64,000 nt of DNA from Phycisphaerales bacterium UBA7800 (GTDB lineage: Bacteria > Planctomycetota > Phycisphaerae > Phycisphaerales > Phycisphaeraceae): assembly GCA_002480565.1 (NCBI GenBank), contig DLCK01000087.1, positions 54,957 to 118,956 on the forward strand. Reading direction: 5' to 3'. Below are positions 1-9,598 of the stretch, piece after piece (within the stretch, counting starts at the first letter, position 1; the number at the start of each line of letters is the position of its first letter). The position numbers and the translations under genes are program-made. The notes below the pieces were generated by a model, which was not told where the DNA came from, did not search any database, and was given only the letters and a program-made list of their open reading frames with translations.

Positions 1-109
1 CAAACATCAAGCCACTGACGATCAGGCATAATGAGGTGTTCTTCATAGTCGCCAATTTTAAGCCCCTTTAAAGACCGCAGCAATTCGCGATCTTGTTTAA
101 ATGCAGTGA
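1..109 (-). other. Possible start of a further minus-strand gene at the window edge
   Basis: Immediately downstream of the helicase stop, one minus-strand frame is open to the window edge. It reads like protein (it contains KGLKIGDYEEHLI and DRQWLDV). No clear ribosome binding site or upstream ATG is visible; a TTG or an internal ATG near position 27 could start it. It may be the 5' end of a gene co-transcribed with the helicase, but too little is present to identify it. Confidence 0.3.
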
Positions 110-3100
110 TTAACTCAATAGACGTTCAAGATCATCACGTGAGAGGTTACGCAGCGGAGACTGATCGCCACCCACAATGGCGTCGGCCAATTGTCGTTTG
201 CGATCCTGGAGTTCAGCGATGCGTTGTTCGACGGTGTCCTGACAGATCATCCGATAAGCAAACACGTGCCGCGTCTGACCGATACGGTGGGTTCGGTCAA
301 TCGCCTGTTGTTCGACTGCAGGATTCCACCAGGGGTCAAGGATGAACACATACTCAGCAGCGGTGAGGTTCAGACCCAGGCCACCGGCCTTGAGACTGAT
401 CAGGAAGACGGGACAATCCGGATCATCCTGGAACCGCTGGACGCGACGTTTGCGATCTCGCGTCTGGCCGTCAAGGTATTCATAGACAATGCCATGTTCT
501 TCAAGACGGCTGCGGACGATGGAAAGCATCTCGACAAACTGGCTGAAAATCAGGGCCTTGTGTCCTTCTTCAGCCAACTCAAGGACCATCTCGATGAGTG
601 CTTCAAGCTTGGCTGAAGGTTCACCACGACGGTTCGAATCAATCAAGCCGGGGTGACAGGATGCTTGACGCAATCGCAAGAGTGCTTCAAGTACCATCAT
701 CGCAGAACCACCACCAGCGGGTGCGACTGTACCTTCACTACCATCACTCGGCAGCGAAGCACCCTTGGATCCCAGAAGCGAGTTGCGATAGTGCAGACGC
801 AGTTCGTCGTAGAGCTTGCGCTGTGCGGGTTCCATTTCGCAGACGATGGTCTGCTCGGTCTTGTCCGGCAGATCCTTGAGCACTTCCTTCTTGGTTCGCC
901 GGAGAATAAACGGCTTAAGGGCGTCGGCAATCTGCGTGGCGACATTGACCTTGGGTTGCTCGGCACCGCGACTGTTCATTGTGGGCTTGGGAGCAGCTTT
1001 ACCACCCACATCACCACGAACGAGTTGGCCAAATCGCATGGATGAACCGAGGAATCCGGGATTGAGGAATTCGAAAATCGACCACAGATCACCCAGATGG
1101 TTTTCAACAGGTGTACCCGTTAATGCAAGTCGGTGATGTGTGTTAAGCAGACGCGCTGCCTTGGCGGATTGACTTGAGGGATTCTTGATCGCCTGCGCTT
1201 CGTCGAGCACCACATAGTCAAACGGATTGTTCCGCAGGTCCGTGACATCCCGACGCATCAACCCAAAGCTGGTGACGATCAGGTCGTAGTCCTTAAATGA
1301 CTCGCGGAGTTTTTCACGTTCATTACCTGCATAAGCAAGCACACGTAATTCAGGGGTAAAGCGTTCAGCTTCATCAATCCAGTTAAAGACCACCGACCGA
1401 GGGGCGACGATCAGAACCGGTAGCTTGGGCTTGCCTGTGGTTTGGGCTTCCTGTTTACTCTGCCAGACACGTGAAGCCAGTAGCGCCAGCACCTGGACGG
1501 TTTTACCCAGACCCATATCGTCAGCAAGAATACCCCCCATGCCGAACTGTCTAAGGAAGTCGAACCAACCCAATGCTTCAGCCTGATAGGGGCGAAGTTC
1601 ACCGTCGAAGTTTTCAGTGGGTTTGAGGGCTTTAATACCATCAAACTCGCGGAGTTTCTTGCGGGCTTGGGCAAAGTTCTCGTCCACACTGACCAGTTCC
1701 TGCTTGCGAAGCAGTCCGTCGAGGATGGCAGCCTGATTGGTTTTAAATCGTAGGTGATCTTCTTGGAGTTCACCGATGGTCGTCAGCAGGCCGTGTTCGT
1801 TAAGCCAGTCGTCAGGCAATAAGCCATGTGATCCGTCTGAGAGTTGGATCATCGTGCGACCTGTTCGGGCGGCAGCGAGCAGTTGGGGCAGTGCGATTTC
1901 TTCGCTGCCGTTGTCGGTTTCAAATTTGACCGTGCCACGTAGTTCAAACCAGTCGATGCCTGAGGAGACGGATAAACGTGCAGGGCCTGACTGTCGGACG
2001 ACACGCTGATCGGCGGTGACACCCCAGTTATGTGCCAGCAGTTCCGAGACAATGTGTGGCAGACTTTTGGCTGAGAAGCTCAACAACTCGCCGGGGTTCG
2101 ACGGATTCTGTTTCATGCCCAAAGTCAACAGCCACGCCAGACAGTCATGTTCAAACTGAATGTCACGGCGGACAAGGTTTTGGGAGTTGAGTGTTTCAGT
2201 CGAGTCATCCGTTTGACCGTCTGTTTCAGCTGTCTGCGGTGTCTCTGCGTTTTCCTGATTGTCTTGATCGTCCTGAGTGTCAGCATTTTCTGTCACATCA
2301 TCGGTGGTGGCAGTTTCAGGAGTAGCTTCGCTGTTGGATTCGTTTTTGTTTGCTTCTAGTGCTTCAGTGACCGGCTGTTCAGATGCTTGTTGGTCGGTCG
2401 CCTGCTGATCTGTATCCGTTTGCGTCTCGGACTTTTCGTCGGACTCTTCTTCTGCTGGTGGCGGTGGGGCGGGGGAGTCGGTGACAAATCGGCCGGGTTG
2501 TGAGGGATTGACACGGGCATTGCCATAGGCAAACCATGGGCGTGCGGTGAGTGTGCCTTTGAGTTGTTTGGAATTTTCAGTGGTCGATGCCGGGCTGAAA
2601 ATTTCGATGTTCTGTTCAGGACGAATGCGCTGCTCGGTCCAACCGACATCGTCGGGTAAATCGACTTCCGGGATTTGAGGCAATTTGTAGAGTCGGTCGA
2701 GGAATCGTGGGAGGTCTTCCATCGACACTTCCAACGGTTCGACGGTTTCATGCCTGGCCAACTCATCGCGGTAGTGGTTGATCCATTGACTGGCACCGTG
2801 GTCGTAAAAAGGTGCGACCTGATTGTCGTAGACCACCAGACCGTCGTGGCCTGAAAGAATCAACGCGGGTTTGTCAGCAGGCATTGTGTGTCCCTGGCGA
2901 CGCAGTTCAAGCTCAAAGCCGACTTTCTGCTCGTCTTCTGAGACATCACCAATGAGCCACAATGACCAAGGCGGACGTGGTGCTGAAGTCTGAAGCACGT
3001 CCGGATCATCGGCATCCCAGGACAATGGCAAAAGCTCAGAACCTTGGGACATCAAACAACGACCGGTGCTGATCATTCGTGCAAGGAGCAGTTGTCGACC

Positions 3101-3844
3101 ACCCTGTGGCAGAACAAAAACTGACTGTGACCGTGCAATTGCGCGACTGCTTGAGCGGCTGGACCATTCATCCTCCACGGGATGTGATCCGCCCATCAGC
3201 AACGAGCAAAGCTGTTTGTCTTCAGGTTCAGTAAGCGTATGGATAATCTGTTCGTTGATCTTGAATTGCTTGGGACTTGACCAGCCGTCACGTGTGGGCT
3301 GACGGAATCGCAGTTCAATGACCGCGCTGTTGTGGCGGAAGGATGCTTCAGGATCAAGGATGTAACAAACCTGACGTTGCACGGGCAGGTGAGATTGGGT
3401 TGCTCCATCACCTGATATGGATGTCACCCGCAGATGGCTTAGCCGCGTTGCCCATGAAGGTTCAATGCGCGTGATGACACTGATATTCGAGCGTTCACGT
3501 TTGCGTGCTTTGGGTGAAGCGGGTCGAATGTTTTCAACACGCTTCATGTCATTGTCGCGACCTTCGGGATGTTCTGAGAGTTCGACCAGGCCTGCGTAGA
3601 TGTGTTCGCACATTCCTGCTTCCTGGCATTGATCACAGGTACAACCGACGGCAACGCGATTACCGCTGCCTCCGGGCGCCAGTTCCACCTCAAAGGTTTG
3701 CGCCTCTTCATTGGTGATTACAAACTGTGCCAACGTGCCGTTTTCCACGGGAACACGCTGGACACGTTCGTTGGTTTGATGTGCACGCCCCGTCATGCGC
3801 ATGCGAGGTGTGAAGTATGGCTGCCATGCCAAAAGCCAGGACAT
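110..3844 (-). CDS. SNF2-family DEAD/DEAH-like helicase with N-terminal SWIM zinc finger
   Basis: A 1244-residue Swi2/Snf2-type ATPase, expected to translocate on double-stranded DNA and remodel protein-DNA complexes in the cytoplasm. The N-terminus carries a SWIM-type zinc motif (C68, C70, C79, H81). The ATPase core follows in the second half: Walker A as DDMGLGKT near residue 770, a DEAQ box near 883, the LTGTPVENHLGDLW motif, and helicase motifs V and VI (GGLGLNLTA, then QAIDRTHRIGQ) near 1170-1200. Between the SWIM region and the core, at roughly residues 455-560, is a long low-complexity stretch rich in Glu, Asp, Gln and Thr, probably a disordered linker. The start is supported by a GGAG about 9 bases upstream. 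Bacterial SWIM-SNF2 proteins (RapA/HepA relatives) are known, but their exact task is unclear. Confidence 0.93.
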   Translation of the reverse strand: MSWLLAWQPYFTPRMRMTGRAHQTNERVQRVPVENGTLAQFVITNEEAQTFEVELAPGGSGNRVAVGCTCDQCQEAGMCEHIYAGLVELSEHPEGRDNDMKRVENIRPASPKARKRERSNISVITRIEPSWATRLSHLRVTSISGDGATQSHLPVQRQVCYILDPEASFRHNSAVIELRFRQPTRDGWSSPKQFKINEQIIHTLTEPEDKQLCSLLMGGSHPVEDEWSSRSSSRAIARSQSVFVLPQGGRQLLLARMISTGRCLMSQGSELLPLSWDADDPDVLQTSAPRPPWSLWLIGDVSEDEQKVGFELELRRQGHTMPADKPALILSGHDGLVVYDNQVAPFYDHGASQWINHYRDELARHETVEPLEVSMEDLPRFLDRLYKLPQIPEVDLPDDVGWTEQRIRPEQNIEIFSPASTTENSKQLKGTLTARPWFAYGNARVNPSQPGRFVTDSPAPPPPAEEESDEKSETQTDTDQQATDQQASEQPVTEALEANKNESNSEATPETATTDDVTENADTQDDQDNQENAETPQTAETDGQTDDSTETLNSQNLVRRDIQFEHDCLAWLLTLGMKQNPSNPGELLSFSAKSLPHIVSELLAHNWGVTADQRVVRQSGPARLSVSSGIDWFELRGTVKFETDNGSEEIALPQLLAAARTGRTMIQLSDGSHGLLPDDWLNEHGLLTTIGELQEDHLRFKTNQAAILDGLLRKQELVSVDENFAQARKKLREFDGIKALKPTENFDGELRPYQAEALGWFDFLRQFGMGGILADDMGLGKTVQVLALLASRVWQSKQEAQTTGKPKLPVLIVAPRSVVFNWIDEAERFTPELRVLAYAGNEREKLRESFKDYDLIVTSFGLMRRDVTDLRNNPFDYVVLDEAQAIKNPSSQSAKAARLLNTHHRLALTGTPVENHLGDLWSIFEFLNPGFLGSSMRFGQLVRGDVGGKAAPKPTMNSRGAEQPKVNVATQIADALKPFILRRTKKEVLKDLPDKTEQTIVCEMEPAQRKLYDELRLHYRNSLLGSKGASLPSDGSEGTVAPAGGGSAMMVLEALLRLRQASCHPGLIDSNRRGEPSAKLEALIEMVLELAEEGHKALIFSQFVEMLSIVRSRLEEHGIVYEYLDGQTRDRKRRVQRFQDDPDCPVFLISLKAGGLGLNLTAAEYVFILDPWWNPAVEQQAIDRTHRIGQTRHVFAYRMICQDTVEQRIAELQDRKRQLADAIVGGDQSPLRNLSRDDLERLLS

Positions 3845-4042
3845 ATGTCTCTCCGCGGGATATCAAATTCATGACGATGAACGTTATGTAAGTTTTAAGA
3901 CTCACCAACGGCACGCCGAATCACCAAGCATACCACCAAAAGATGTTTCTGCAAGGCGGGACCCTGTGAAATTGTCATGTGCATGGCTGTTCTAACACAT
4001 GTTTTTTAAGGGTTTATGGCTCAAACGAGCGTCTTTGGAAGT

Positions 4043-4071
4043 TTGACAGTTCATTCTGTGAGTGATATGGT
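4043..4071 (+). promoter_or_regulatory. Sigma70-type promoter for the HEAT-like secreted protein gene
   Basis: TTGACA at 4043-4048 is followed after 17 bases by TATGGT at 4066-4071, a perfect -35 and a 4/6 -10. It lies about 50 bases before the ATG of the gene at 4123, in the divergent space shared with the helicase gene. Confidence 0.6.
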
Positions 4072-4122
4072 TTGATTAGATTTCCCCTGTATTGATCCTA
4101 CCTTGCACGGAGGTGCATTCCC

Positions 4123-5184
4123 ATGAGCTTCAGAACGTCGTCTGTCCTGCTTATTGTGATGGTTCTGTCTGGTTTTGGCGTTGATGTTTATGCCCAGCCT
4201 AAACTGTCCAGTGCATTGATCAGTACCAATGTCGCTTTAGATGGTGCTCAGCAACGCGAGCTTGAGGACTTTGCGGGTTTTTGGGTTCAGGCGATGCTCA
4301 ATACCAAGGATCCCAATGCCAAGGTTTCTGAAGCACGGGATCAACTGGTTACACCATTACGCAATCCATCTGCTGGCAGTGTGTTTAAAACCGCATACTC
4401 TGCGACATTGCTTCAGAATCAGCATTTGCCGTTGCTTCTTGAGAGTAACCAGATGCTTGTTCGCTTTAACGCGATGCTTTGTGTTCCATATCTGGTGGAC
4501 AAGGCCGCAATCCCCATGGTTCAGCAGGGGCTTTTGGATACCAATCCCGCCATCCGCTACCTGGCGGCGCAGGCGGCTGGCAAGTTAGGTCAAAAACTTG
4601 AGCCGGTTGACCAGATGACGATTTTATCTCTGCTTAATCTGAGTTTTTTCAATGAGCCCGATCAGGTGGTCGTTGAACAACTCCTTGGAAGCATGGGCAG
4701 TCTGACAATTTCCCAGGCACGTGAAGCTTTGCTTGATGCACTGAATCGACATATCAACGTGCATCATGGCAATCCCAATCTCACGCTTAAAGCTGACCGT
4801 GATGCAATGCAGCAACTACTTAAAGAGTTGGTTACCGAGCAAACCGGTGGCAAAGATGTCCGTTTTCAGGTCTCCAAGAAATTTGCCATTGCAGCCTGTC
4901 GATTTATGGTTCATTGCAGTGCGGCGTTGGATGAACAACGCGTCTACCCGACACTTGTTCCTCAGTACACCACGATGGTTCAGGATTGCGAAAGAATTCT
5001 GATTTGGATCAGTACCCGTGCGATGAAGATGGACGTCAAGGACTTGCCTGCTGAGGATGTTGCTCCAAACATTCGTGGCAAACAATGGACGGTTGTTCGA
5101 CTTCGTGCTGAAGACTGGCGTAAGACCTTGCAGCTACCGCCGTATAACACCTTCCAACGCGATCTGGCTGTCCCCAGTAACTAA
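4123..5184 (+). CDS. Secreted HEAT-like repeat protein of unknown function
   Basis: A 353-residue protein with an N-terminal signal peptide (hydrophobic stretch at residues 8-22, likely cleavage after VYA near residue 25). The middle resembles HEAT or Armadillo repeats: helices with phrases such as LLESNQMLVRFNAMLCVPYL and NPAIRYLAAQAAGKLG, so it probably forms an alpha-solenoid scaffold outside the cytoplasm. No catalytic motif is visible. A GGAGGTG-like ribosome binding site precedes the ATG. It stands alone between a divergent helicase gene and a convergent YlbF-like gene. A second HEAT-like protein is encoded at 37596, without a signal peptide; the two need not be related in role. Confidence 0.75.
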   Translation: MSFRTSSVLLIVMVLSGFGVDVYAQPKLSSALISTNVALDGAQQRELEDFAGFWVQAMLNTKDPNAKVSEARDQLVTPLRNPSAGSVFKTAYSATLLQNQHLPLLLESNQMLVRFNAMLCVPYLVDKAAIPMVQQGLLDTNPAIRYLAAQAAGKLGQKLEPVDQMTILSLLNLSFFNEPDQVVVEQLLGSMGSLTISQAREALLDALNRHINVHHGNPNLTLKADRDAMQQLLKELVTEQTGGKDVRFQVSKKFAIAACRFMVHCSAALDEQRVYPTLVPQYTTMVQDCERILIWISTRAMKMDVKDLPAEDVAPNIRGKQWTVVRLRAEDWRKTLQLPPYNTFQRDLAVPSN

Positions 5185-5207
5185 CACCGTATCATGACAG
5201 GTATTGA

Positions 5208-5236
5208 TGCATTGGATCGTGTTGATCCAATGTGCA
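5208..5236. terminator. Hairpin between convergent genes
   Basis: TGCATTGGATC at 5208-5218 is mirrored by GATCCAATG and GCA at 5224-5236 around a 5-base loop. It sits between the HEAT-like gene and the convergent YlbF-like gene. The T-run after it is weak, so termination on either strand is inferred. Confidence 0.45.
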
Positions 5237-5268
5237 TGACGATCAACTTTTAATAGCTGATGGTTAAC

Positions 5269-5676
5269 TTACATCATATTCGGATTGATCAGTGGTGATG
5301 CTGCTGGCGCCGGTTGAGCAGCGTCACTGACGGCTTGTTGGCCGGTGGATTGAGCGCTGACCACTTGATCGACTTCACGCATCAGGTCCAGGTAATCCAT
5401 CTGTGCAATCTGGAATTGCTGTAAAGTCAGATTGTGCATCACGGCGTTTTGCAGGGTTTGAAGCTTCTGCTTTTCTTCGACTTCAATGGGTTGGCCGGCG
5501 GCTTCTTTTTCACTTAGAGCCTGAATCACACGCTGATAGTCATTCATCGCACGCTGTGCGTCGAGGTCGCTTTCGAGTTTCTTGATGGCATCCTCAAGCT
5601 TTTGGCCAACGGGGTTGTCTGCGATGAGTTTGCCCAGTTTGGTGGCGGCGTCCATGATTTCCTGCTTAGTAGCCAT
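5269..5676 (-). CDS. YlbF/YmcA family protein
   Basis: A 135-residue, mostly helical, charged protein resembling the Com_YlbF family (DUF964): an N-terminal helix ATKLGKLIADNPVGQKL, a central part with AMNDYQRVIQAL, and a C-terminal helix around QMDYLDLMREVDQV. In Bacillus, YlbF, YmcA and YaaT form a complex that influences RNase Y; whether the planctomycete protein does so is not known. The C-terminal 25 residues are Ala/Pro/Gln-rich and probably disordered. The gene diverges from rnr, which encodes an exoribonuclease. That neighbourhood fits an RNA-decay role but does not prove it. Confidence 0.72.
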   Translation of the reverse strand: MATKQEIMDAATKLGKLIADNPVGQKLEDAIKKLESDLDAQRAMNDYQRVIQALSEKEAAGQPIEVEEKQKLQTLQNAVMHNLTLQQFQIAQMDYLDLMREVDQVVSAQSTGQQAVSDAAQPAPAASPLINPNMM

Positions 5677-5874
5677 GTGTATTCCTCGTGATTGATATTA
5701 ATGTTGCTTTCGATCAGATGCAGTTCAAGTCCGACGGACTCTTGCCTCTGTATTGCCCCTCGAAGATCACAGCATAGCGTTAAATGTCTGTAATGCCCAT
5801 TTTCTGGTACACCGCGCGACGCTTTGCGGTAATATGATCCACTTATATAGAACCCAAAGAAGGGCCGAATCAAG

Positions 5875-8283
5875 ATGTCGCAACGGCTTGAAAAACGTAT
5901 TCTCGAACATGTCTCCGATCAACGCTACCAACCCATGCAGGTCCACCAGTTGGCTAAAACACTGGGGGTCGAACAACAGGACTCCGATGAGTTTCGCCAG
6001 GCTGTTGTCAACCTGATGGAAGCAGGGCAGGTGGTTCATGGGGCAGCGAACAATATCGTCCTGCCACCCCTTGGCCGCGAAGTCGTCGGAACCTTTCGGC
6101 GTAATGAGCGTGGTTTTGGTTTCCTGATTCCCGATCCGGATAAGCGTACAGGACACGGCGATCTGTTCGTCCCTCAAGGTAACACACTCGATGCCATGAC
6201 TGGTGATCGTTGCCGTGCCAAGGTGATCCCACGTCGCAGTCGAGGGGATGGCAAGTCGCCGTACATCGGCAATATCGTCGAAATCACCCAACGTGCCGAA
6301 CGCCAATATGTTGGGATGCTCTTTAAGCAAGGCACTCAATGGCTCGTGAAAGTCGATGGCAAAACCCTTTCCGAACCGGTCGTCATCCGTGACCCGCAAG
6401 CCAAGAATGCCAAAGCCAATGATAAGGTCGTCATCGAACTGACCCAGTACCCCACCGCAAAGCATTTAGCTGAAGGTGTTATCGTCGATGTGCTTGGTGA
6501 ATCCGGTGAACCTGATGTTGAAACCATCGCGGTAATGCGCGCTTTTGGATTGGAAGAAAAGTTCAATTCTGCCGTGATGGATCAGGCTCGCAATGCGGCC
6601 AAGTCCTTTGATCCGGATAATCTTCCCCCGACACGTGAGGATTTGCGAGACGTTTTCACGTTGACCATCGACCCGCCGGACGCCAAGGATTATGATGACG
6701 CGATCAGCTTGACCAAGCTCGAAGGTTCACAATCGGATGATGCGGTTTACGAACTATGTGTGCATATCGCAGACGTGAGTCACTTTGTGCCTATGGGCAG
6801 CGAATTGGATAAAGAGGCTTATTTGCGGGGTAACAGCACCTATTTGCCACGCAAGGTCATCCCGATGTTGCCGGAGATGTTGTCCAATGGCGTCTGTTCG
6901 TTGCAGGAAGGCGTACCCCGTTTTACCAAGACGGCAATCATCCGGTATGACGAAGATGGTAAACGCATCAGCTTCCGTGTCTGCAATGCTGTGATCCAGT
7001 CAGACAAGCGTCTGACTTATCTCGAAGCTCAGGCATTGATTGAAAGTGATCTCAAAGAAGCAATCAAGCACGCCAAGACCGAGCCGAAGTATCCGACGTT
7101 AACGATGCCGACATTGAAGCTGTTTGATGAGTTGGCACGTTTGATTCTCACACGTCGACGTGACTCGGGCATGATTGAGTTGGGCCTTCCTGATGTTGAT
7201 CTGGTGTTTGATGAGTCAGGTCGTGTGATCGATGCACAAAAGGAAGATGATGCCTTTACCCATCGCATTATTGAGATGTTCATGGTCGAAGCCAACGAGG
7301 TGACCGCCGAGTTGTTTGATAACCTGGATATCCCGATGATCCGACGTGTGCATCCTGACCCAAGCTCGTTTGATATTGATGAACTCCGACAATTTGCACG
7401 CGTCGCAGGATACAACATCCCCTCAAAACCGACGCGCAAGGAATTGCAGGAACTGCTTAACTCCGTACGTGGTAAGCCCACGGCACAGGCGGTTCACTTT
7501 GCCGTGCTCAAGACACTTTCCAAAGCTGAATATGCCCCTATGCCCGTCGGACACTTCGCACTGGCATCTGAACATTACACGCATTTTACCAGTCCCATAC
7601 GACGGTATCCTGACCTGGTTGTCCATCGCGCGATTGATGCGTACCTTCAAGCCAAGGGCGATGACAAAGGGGGGAAGAACAAAAAGAAAACCATCAAGGG
7701 CATGCTCGATGACAAGCGTGTACCCGATGAAGTCAAACTCGGTGAGATCGGCAAGCACTGCTCAACTACCGAGCGAAACTCCGAAGCTGCTGAGCGACAG
7801 CTGCGGTACTTCCTGGTTCTCCAACTCCTTGCAGAACATCTTGGTGAAGACTTCGAAGGTACCGTCACCGGCGTGACCAACTCCGGCGTGTTCATGCAGA
7901 TCAACAAATACCTTGTCGACGGATTCATCCGCACGATTGACCTGCCCGGTGGTGGTAAGTCCCGTCATGGTGAACTGTGGCGTCTTAATCGCAATACCGG
8001 TCAACTCGTCGCCCAGCGATCTGGCCGAGTCATCGCCATCGGCGATCAATTCATCGTCCGTATCGCGCGTGTTGAACCTGCTGCACGGATGCTCGATCTG
8101 GTCATCGTCGAAAACAGAGGTGGCAATAAACCCAAGCACGCTCCAACACCTGATAAACGCAAACAGCCCAAGGGGGCGCGTGAAGCGCATCAGCAGTCGA
8201 TGAATATCAAGCGACTCAAGCAAAAAGGCAAGTCCGGTGGGAGCAAGAAAAAAGTCCATCGCAAAGGTCGCGGCAGTCGGTGA
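5875..8283 (+). CDS. rnr: Ribonuclease R (RNB-family 3'-5' exoribonuclease)
   Basis: An 802-residue hydrolytic 3'-5' exoribonuclease able to degrade structured RNA. Domains in order: an N-terminal winged-helix-like segment (residues 1-60), cold-shock/OB domains (for example FRRNERGFGFLIPDP near 75), the RNB catalytic domain with the Asp cluster DPPDAKDYDDA near residues 268-280 and the HFTSPIRRYPDL motif near 570, and a C-terminal S1 domain (about 660-740). A Lys/Arg/Gly-rich basic tail ends the protein, as in other RNase R proteins. Length is in the family range. A GAAGGG-like ribosome binding site lies about 10 bases before the ATG. The gene is divergent from the YlbF-like gene. Confidence 0.97.
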   Translation: MSQRLEKRILEHVSDQRYQPMQVHQLAKTLGVEQQDSDEFRQAVVNLMEAGQVVHGAANNIVLPPLGREVVGTFRRNERGFGFLIPDPDKRTGHGDLFVPQGNTLDAMTGDRCRAKVIPRRSRGDGKSPYIGNIVEITQRAERQYVGMLFKQGTQWLVKVDGKTLSEPVVIRDPQAKNAKANDKVVIELTQYPTAKHLAEGVIVDVLGESGEPDVETIAVMRAFGLEEKFNSAVMDQARNAAKSFDPDNLPPTREDLRDVFTLTIDPPDAKDYDDAISLTKLEGSQSDDAVYELCVHIADVSHFVPMGSELDKEAYLRGNSTYLPRKVIPMLPEMLSNGVCSLQEGVPRFTKTAIIRYDEDGKRISFRVCNAVIQSDKRLTYLEAQALIESDLKEAIKHAKTEPKYPTLTMPTLKLFDELARLILTRRRDSGMIELGLPDVDLVFDESGRVIDAQKEDDAFTHRIIEMFMVEANEVTAELFDNLDIPMIRRVHPDPSSFDIDELRQFARVAGYNIPSKPTRKELQELLNSVRGKPTAQAVHFAVLKTLSKAEYAPMPVGHFALASEHYTHFTSPIRRYPDLVVHRAIDAYLQAKGDDKGGKNKKKTIKGMLDDKRVPDEVKLGEIGKHCSTTERNSEAAERQLRYFLVLQLLAEHLGEDFEGTVTGVTNSGVFMQINKYLVDGFIRTIDLPGGGKSRHGELWRLNRNTGQLVAQRSGRVIAIGDQFIVRIARVEPAARMLDLVIVENRGGNKPKHAPTPDKRKQPKGAREAHQQSMNIKRLKQKGKSGGSKKKVHRKGRGSR

Positions 8284-8430
8284 GTTAACACCTATGTGAT
8301 CTATGATCGTACTCCCAACACCAGGGCAAAACACATGTAACCTTTTTAAGTCAGGCAAGCCGTGAGGTGTCCACGTGGGCTTGAACGTAGCTCAAAATGA
8401 CGGTTGTTAATGTATTTTCCCACTTGCAAA

Positions 8431-8471
8431 TTGACCTTCGGTCAACCCCGTCGCGACACGCGACAGCTCGC
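8431..8471 (+). repeat. Two-hairpin intergenic repeat, copy A
   Basis: Within the roughly 270-base gap between rnr and lgt lies a pair of small palindromes: TTGACC-TTC-GGTCAA (8431-8445), then GTCGCG-ACA-CGCGAC (8450-8464) followed by AGCTCGC. The same layout recurs at 44928-44966 with a different but still complementary second stem. No gene was seen in the rest of the gap. Confidence 0.6.
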
Positions 8472-8555
8472 CTGAATGTTTATGACGTACACGTTTGCCC
8501 TGCTCCCTGCTCATGGTCGATAAACAACACACAACTTTTATGATATTCTCCGACT

Positions 8556-9548
8556 ATGTTTCACACGCTTGCTGCCTATGTTCACGATATTGATCCCTAC
8601 GCAATTATGCTCTGGGAAGATGGCCCGATCCGTTGGTATGGCTTGTCGTACCTGCTGGGATTTTTTCTTGCCTATCTGCAAATCAAACGCATCGTCAAAG
8701 TCGGACACTCCACGTTGCAACCCAAGGAGCCGGCGGACTTCGTGATCGTCCCGGCGATTGGGATGGTGGTGGGGGGGCGGCTTGGCTATGTGCTGTTTTA
8801 CAATCCGGCAATGTTCTTGAAATTCACCGACACCATGCCGTTTTGGGATGTGTTGGCGATCAACAAGGGTGGCATGGCATCGCATGGCGGGATAATCGGT
8901 CTGATCGTTGCCTGCTGGTATTACAGCTTTAAACGCAAACACAGCCTCTCGCATTTAATTGACCTTTGCGCTGTGTCAGGACCAATTGGCGTGTTCTTTG
9001 GTCGCATCGCCAACTTCATAAATGGCGAACTCTATGGCAGGCCCTGTGATCCGGATTTTGCCCTGGCCGTCAAATTCCCACAGGAGATGGAAACCTGGGA
9101 TAACGGGCTTCTCACTGAAGTCTCCCGCCAGCTCCACGCACCCGATGCAGTCGTCAATCAGGGGATGTACCACTACGTCCATTGGTTCATCAAGCAAGTG
9201 CAGGCACACAATCCCAAGGCAATTGAAATCGCCCGTGATTGGGTGACCCCTCGCCATCCTTCGCAGTTGTACCAAGCCTTGCTTGAAGGTCTGTTGCTAT
9301 GGGTGATCCTCGTGGTTCTCTGGTATAAACCGCGTAAACCGCTGGTGATCTCCGGTTGGTTCTGCACGTTATATGCGATTTTCCGAGTCATCGCTGAGTT
9401 CTTCCGCGAGCCGGACTACGGTATCGGATTGACTCTTGGCTTATCACGTGGTCAATGGCTGAGCTTCGTCCTTTTTGTGTTTGGTATTGGCATGGTGATC
9501 TTCGCATCCCGCCGAAAAGTCGAACCCATGGGCGGTTGGCTTAAGTAA
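8556..9548 (+). CDS. lgt: Prolipoprotein diacylglyceryl transferase
   Basis: A 330-residue integral membrane enzyme that transfers diacylglycerol from phosphatidylglycerol to the lipobox Cys of prolipoproteins, the first step of lipoprotein maturation. The family signature is present as GRIANFINGELYGRP, along with GGRLGYVLFYNP, a SHGG motif, HPSQLYQALLEG and a C-terminal RVIAEFFREPD. Several transmembrane segments are evident. Length is slightly above the E. coli enzyme. No Shine-Dalgarno is visible before the ATG, and a TATGAT at 8539-8544 lies so close that the leader would be only about 5 bases. Its substrates include the lipoproteins encoded at 26786-28547, 34450 and 60767. Confidence 0.96.
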   Translation: MFHTLAAYVHDIDPYAIMLWEDGPIRWYGLSYLLGFFLAYLQIKRIVKVGHSTLQPKEPADFVIVPAIGMVVGGRLGYVLFYNPAMFLKFTDTMPFWDVLAINKGGMASHGGIIGLIVACWYYSFKRKHSLSHLIDLCAVSGPIGVFFGRIANFINGELYGRPCDPDFALAVKFPQEMETWDNGLLTEVSRQLHAPDAVVNQGMYHYVHWFIKQVQAHNPKAIEIARDWVTPRHPSQLYQALLEGLLLWVILVVLWYKPRKPLVISGWFCTLYAIFRVIAEFFREPDYGIGLTLGLSRGQWLSFVLFVFGIGMVIFASRRKVEPMGGWLK

Positions 9549-9598
9549 ATCTCCAGATACAATTGAAGCCCTGTCATGCACACGTCTGGGGTACAGAG

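Noticed and set aside
5767..6465. 232-residue minus-strand frame opposite the start of rnr
   Set aside because: It overlaps RNase R, whose identity is certain, and its product has no recognisable motif or ribosome binding site.
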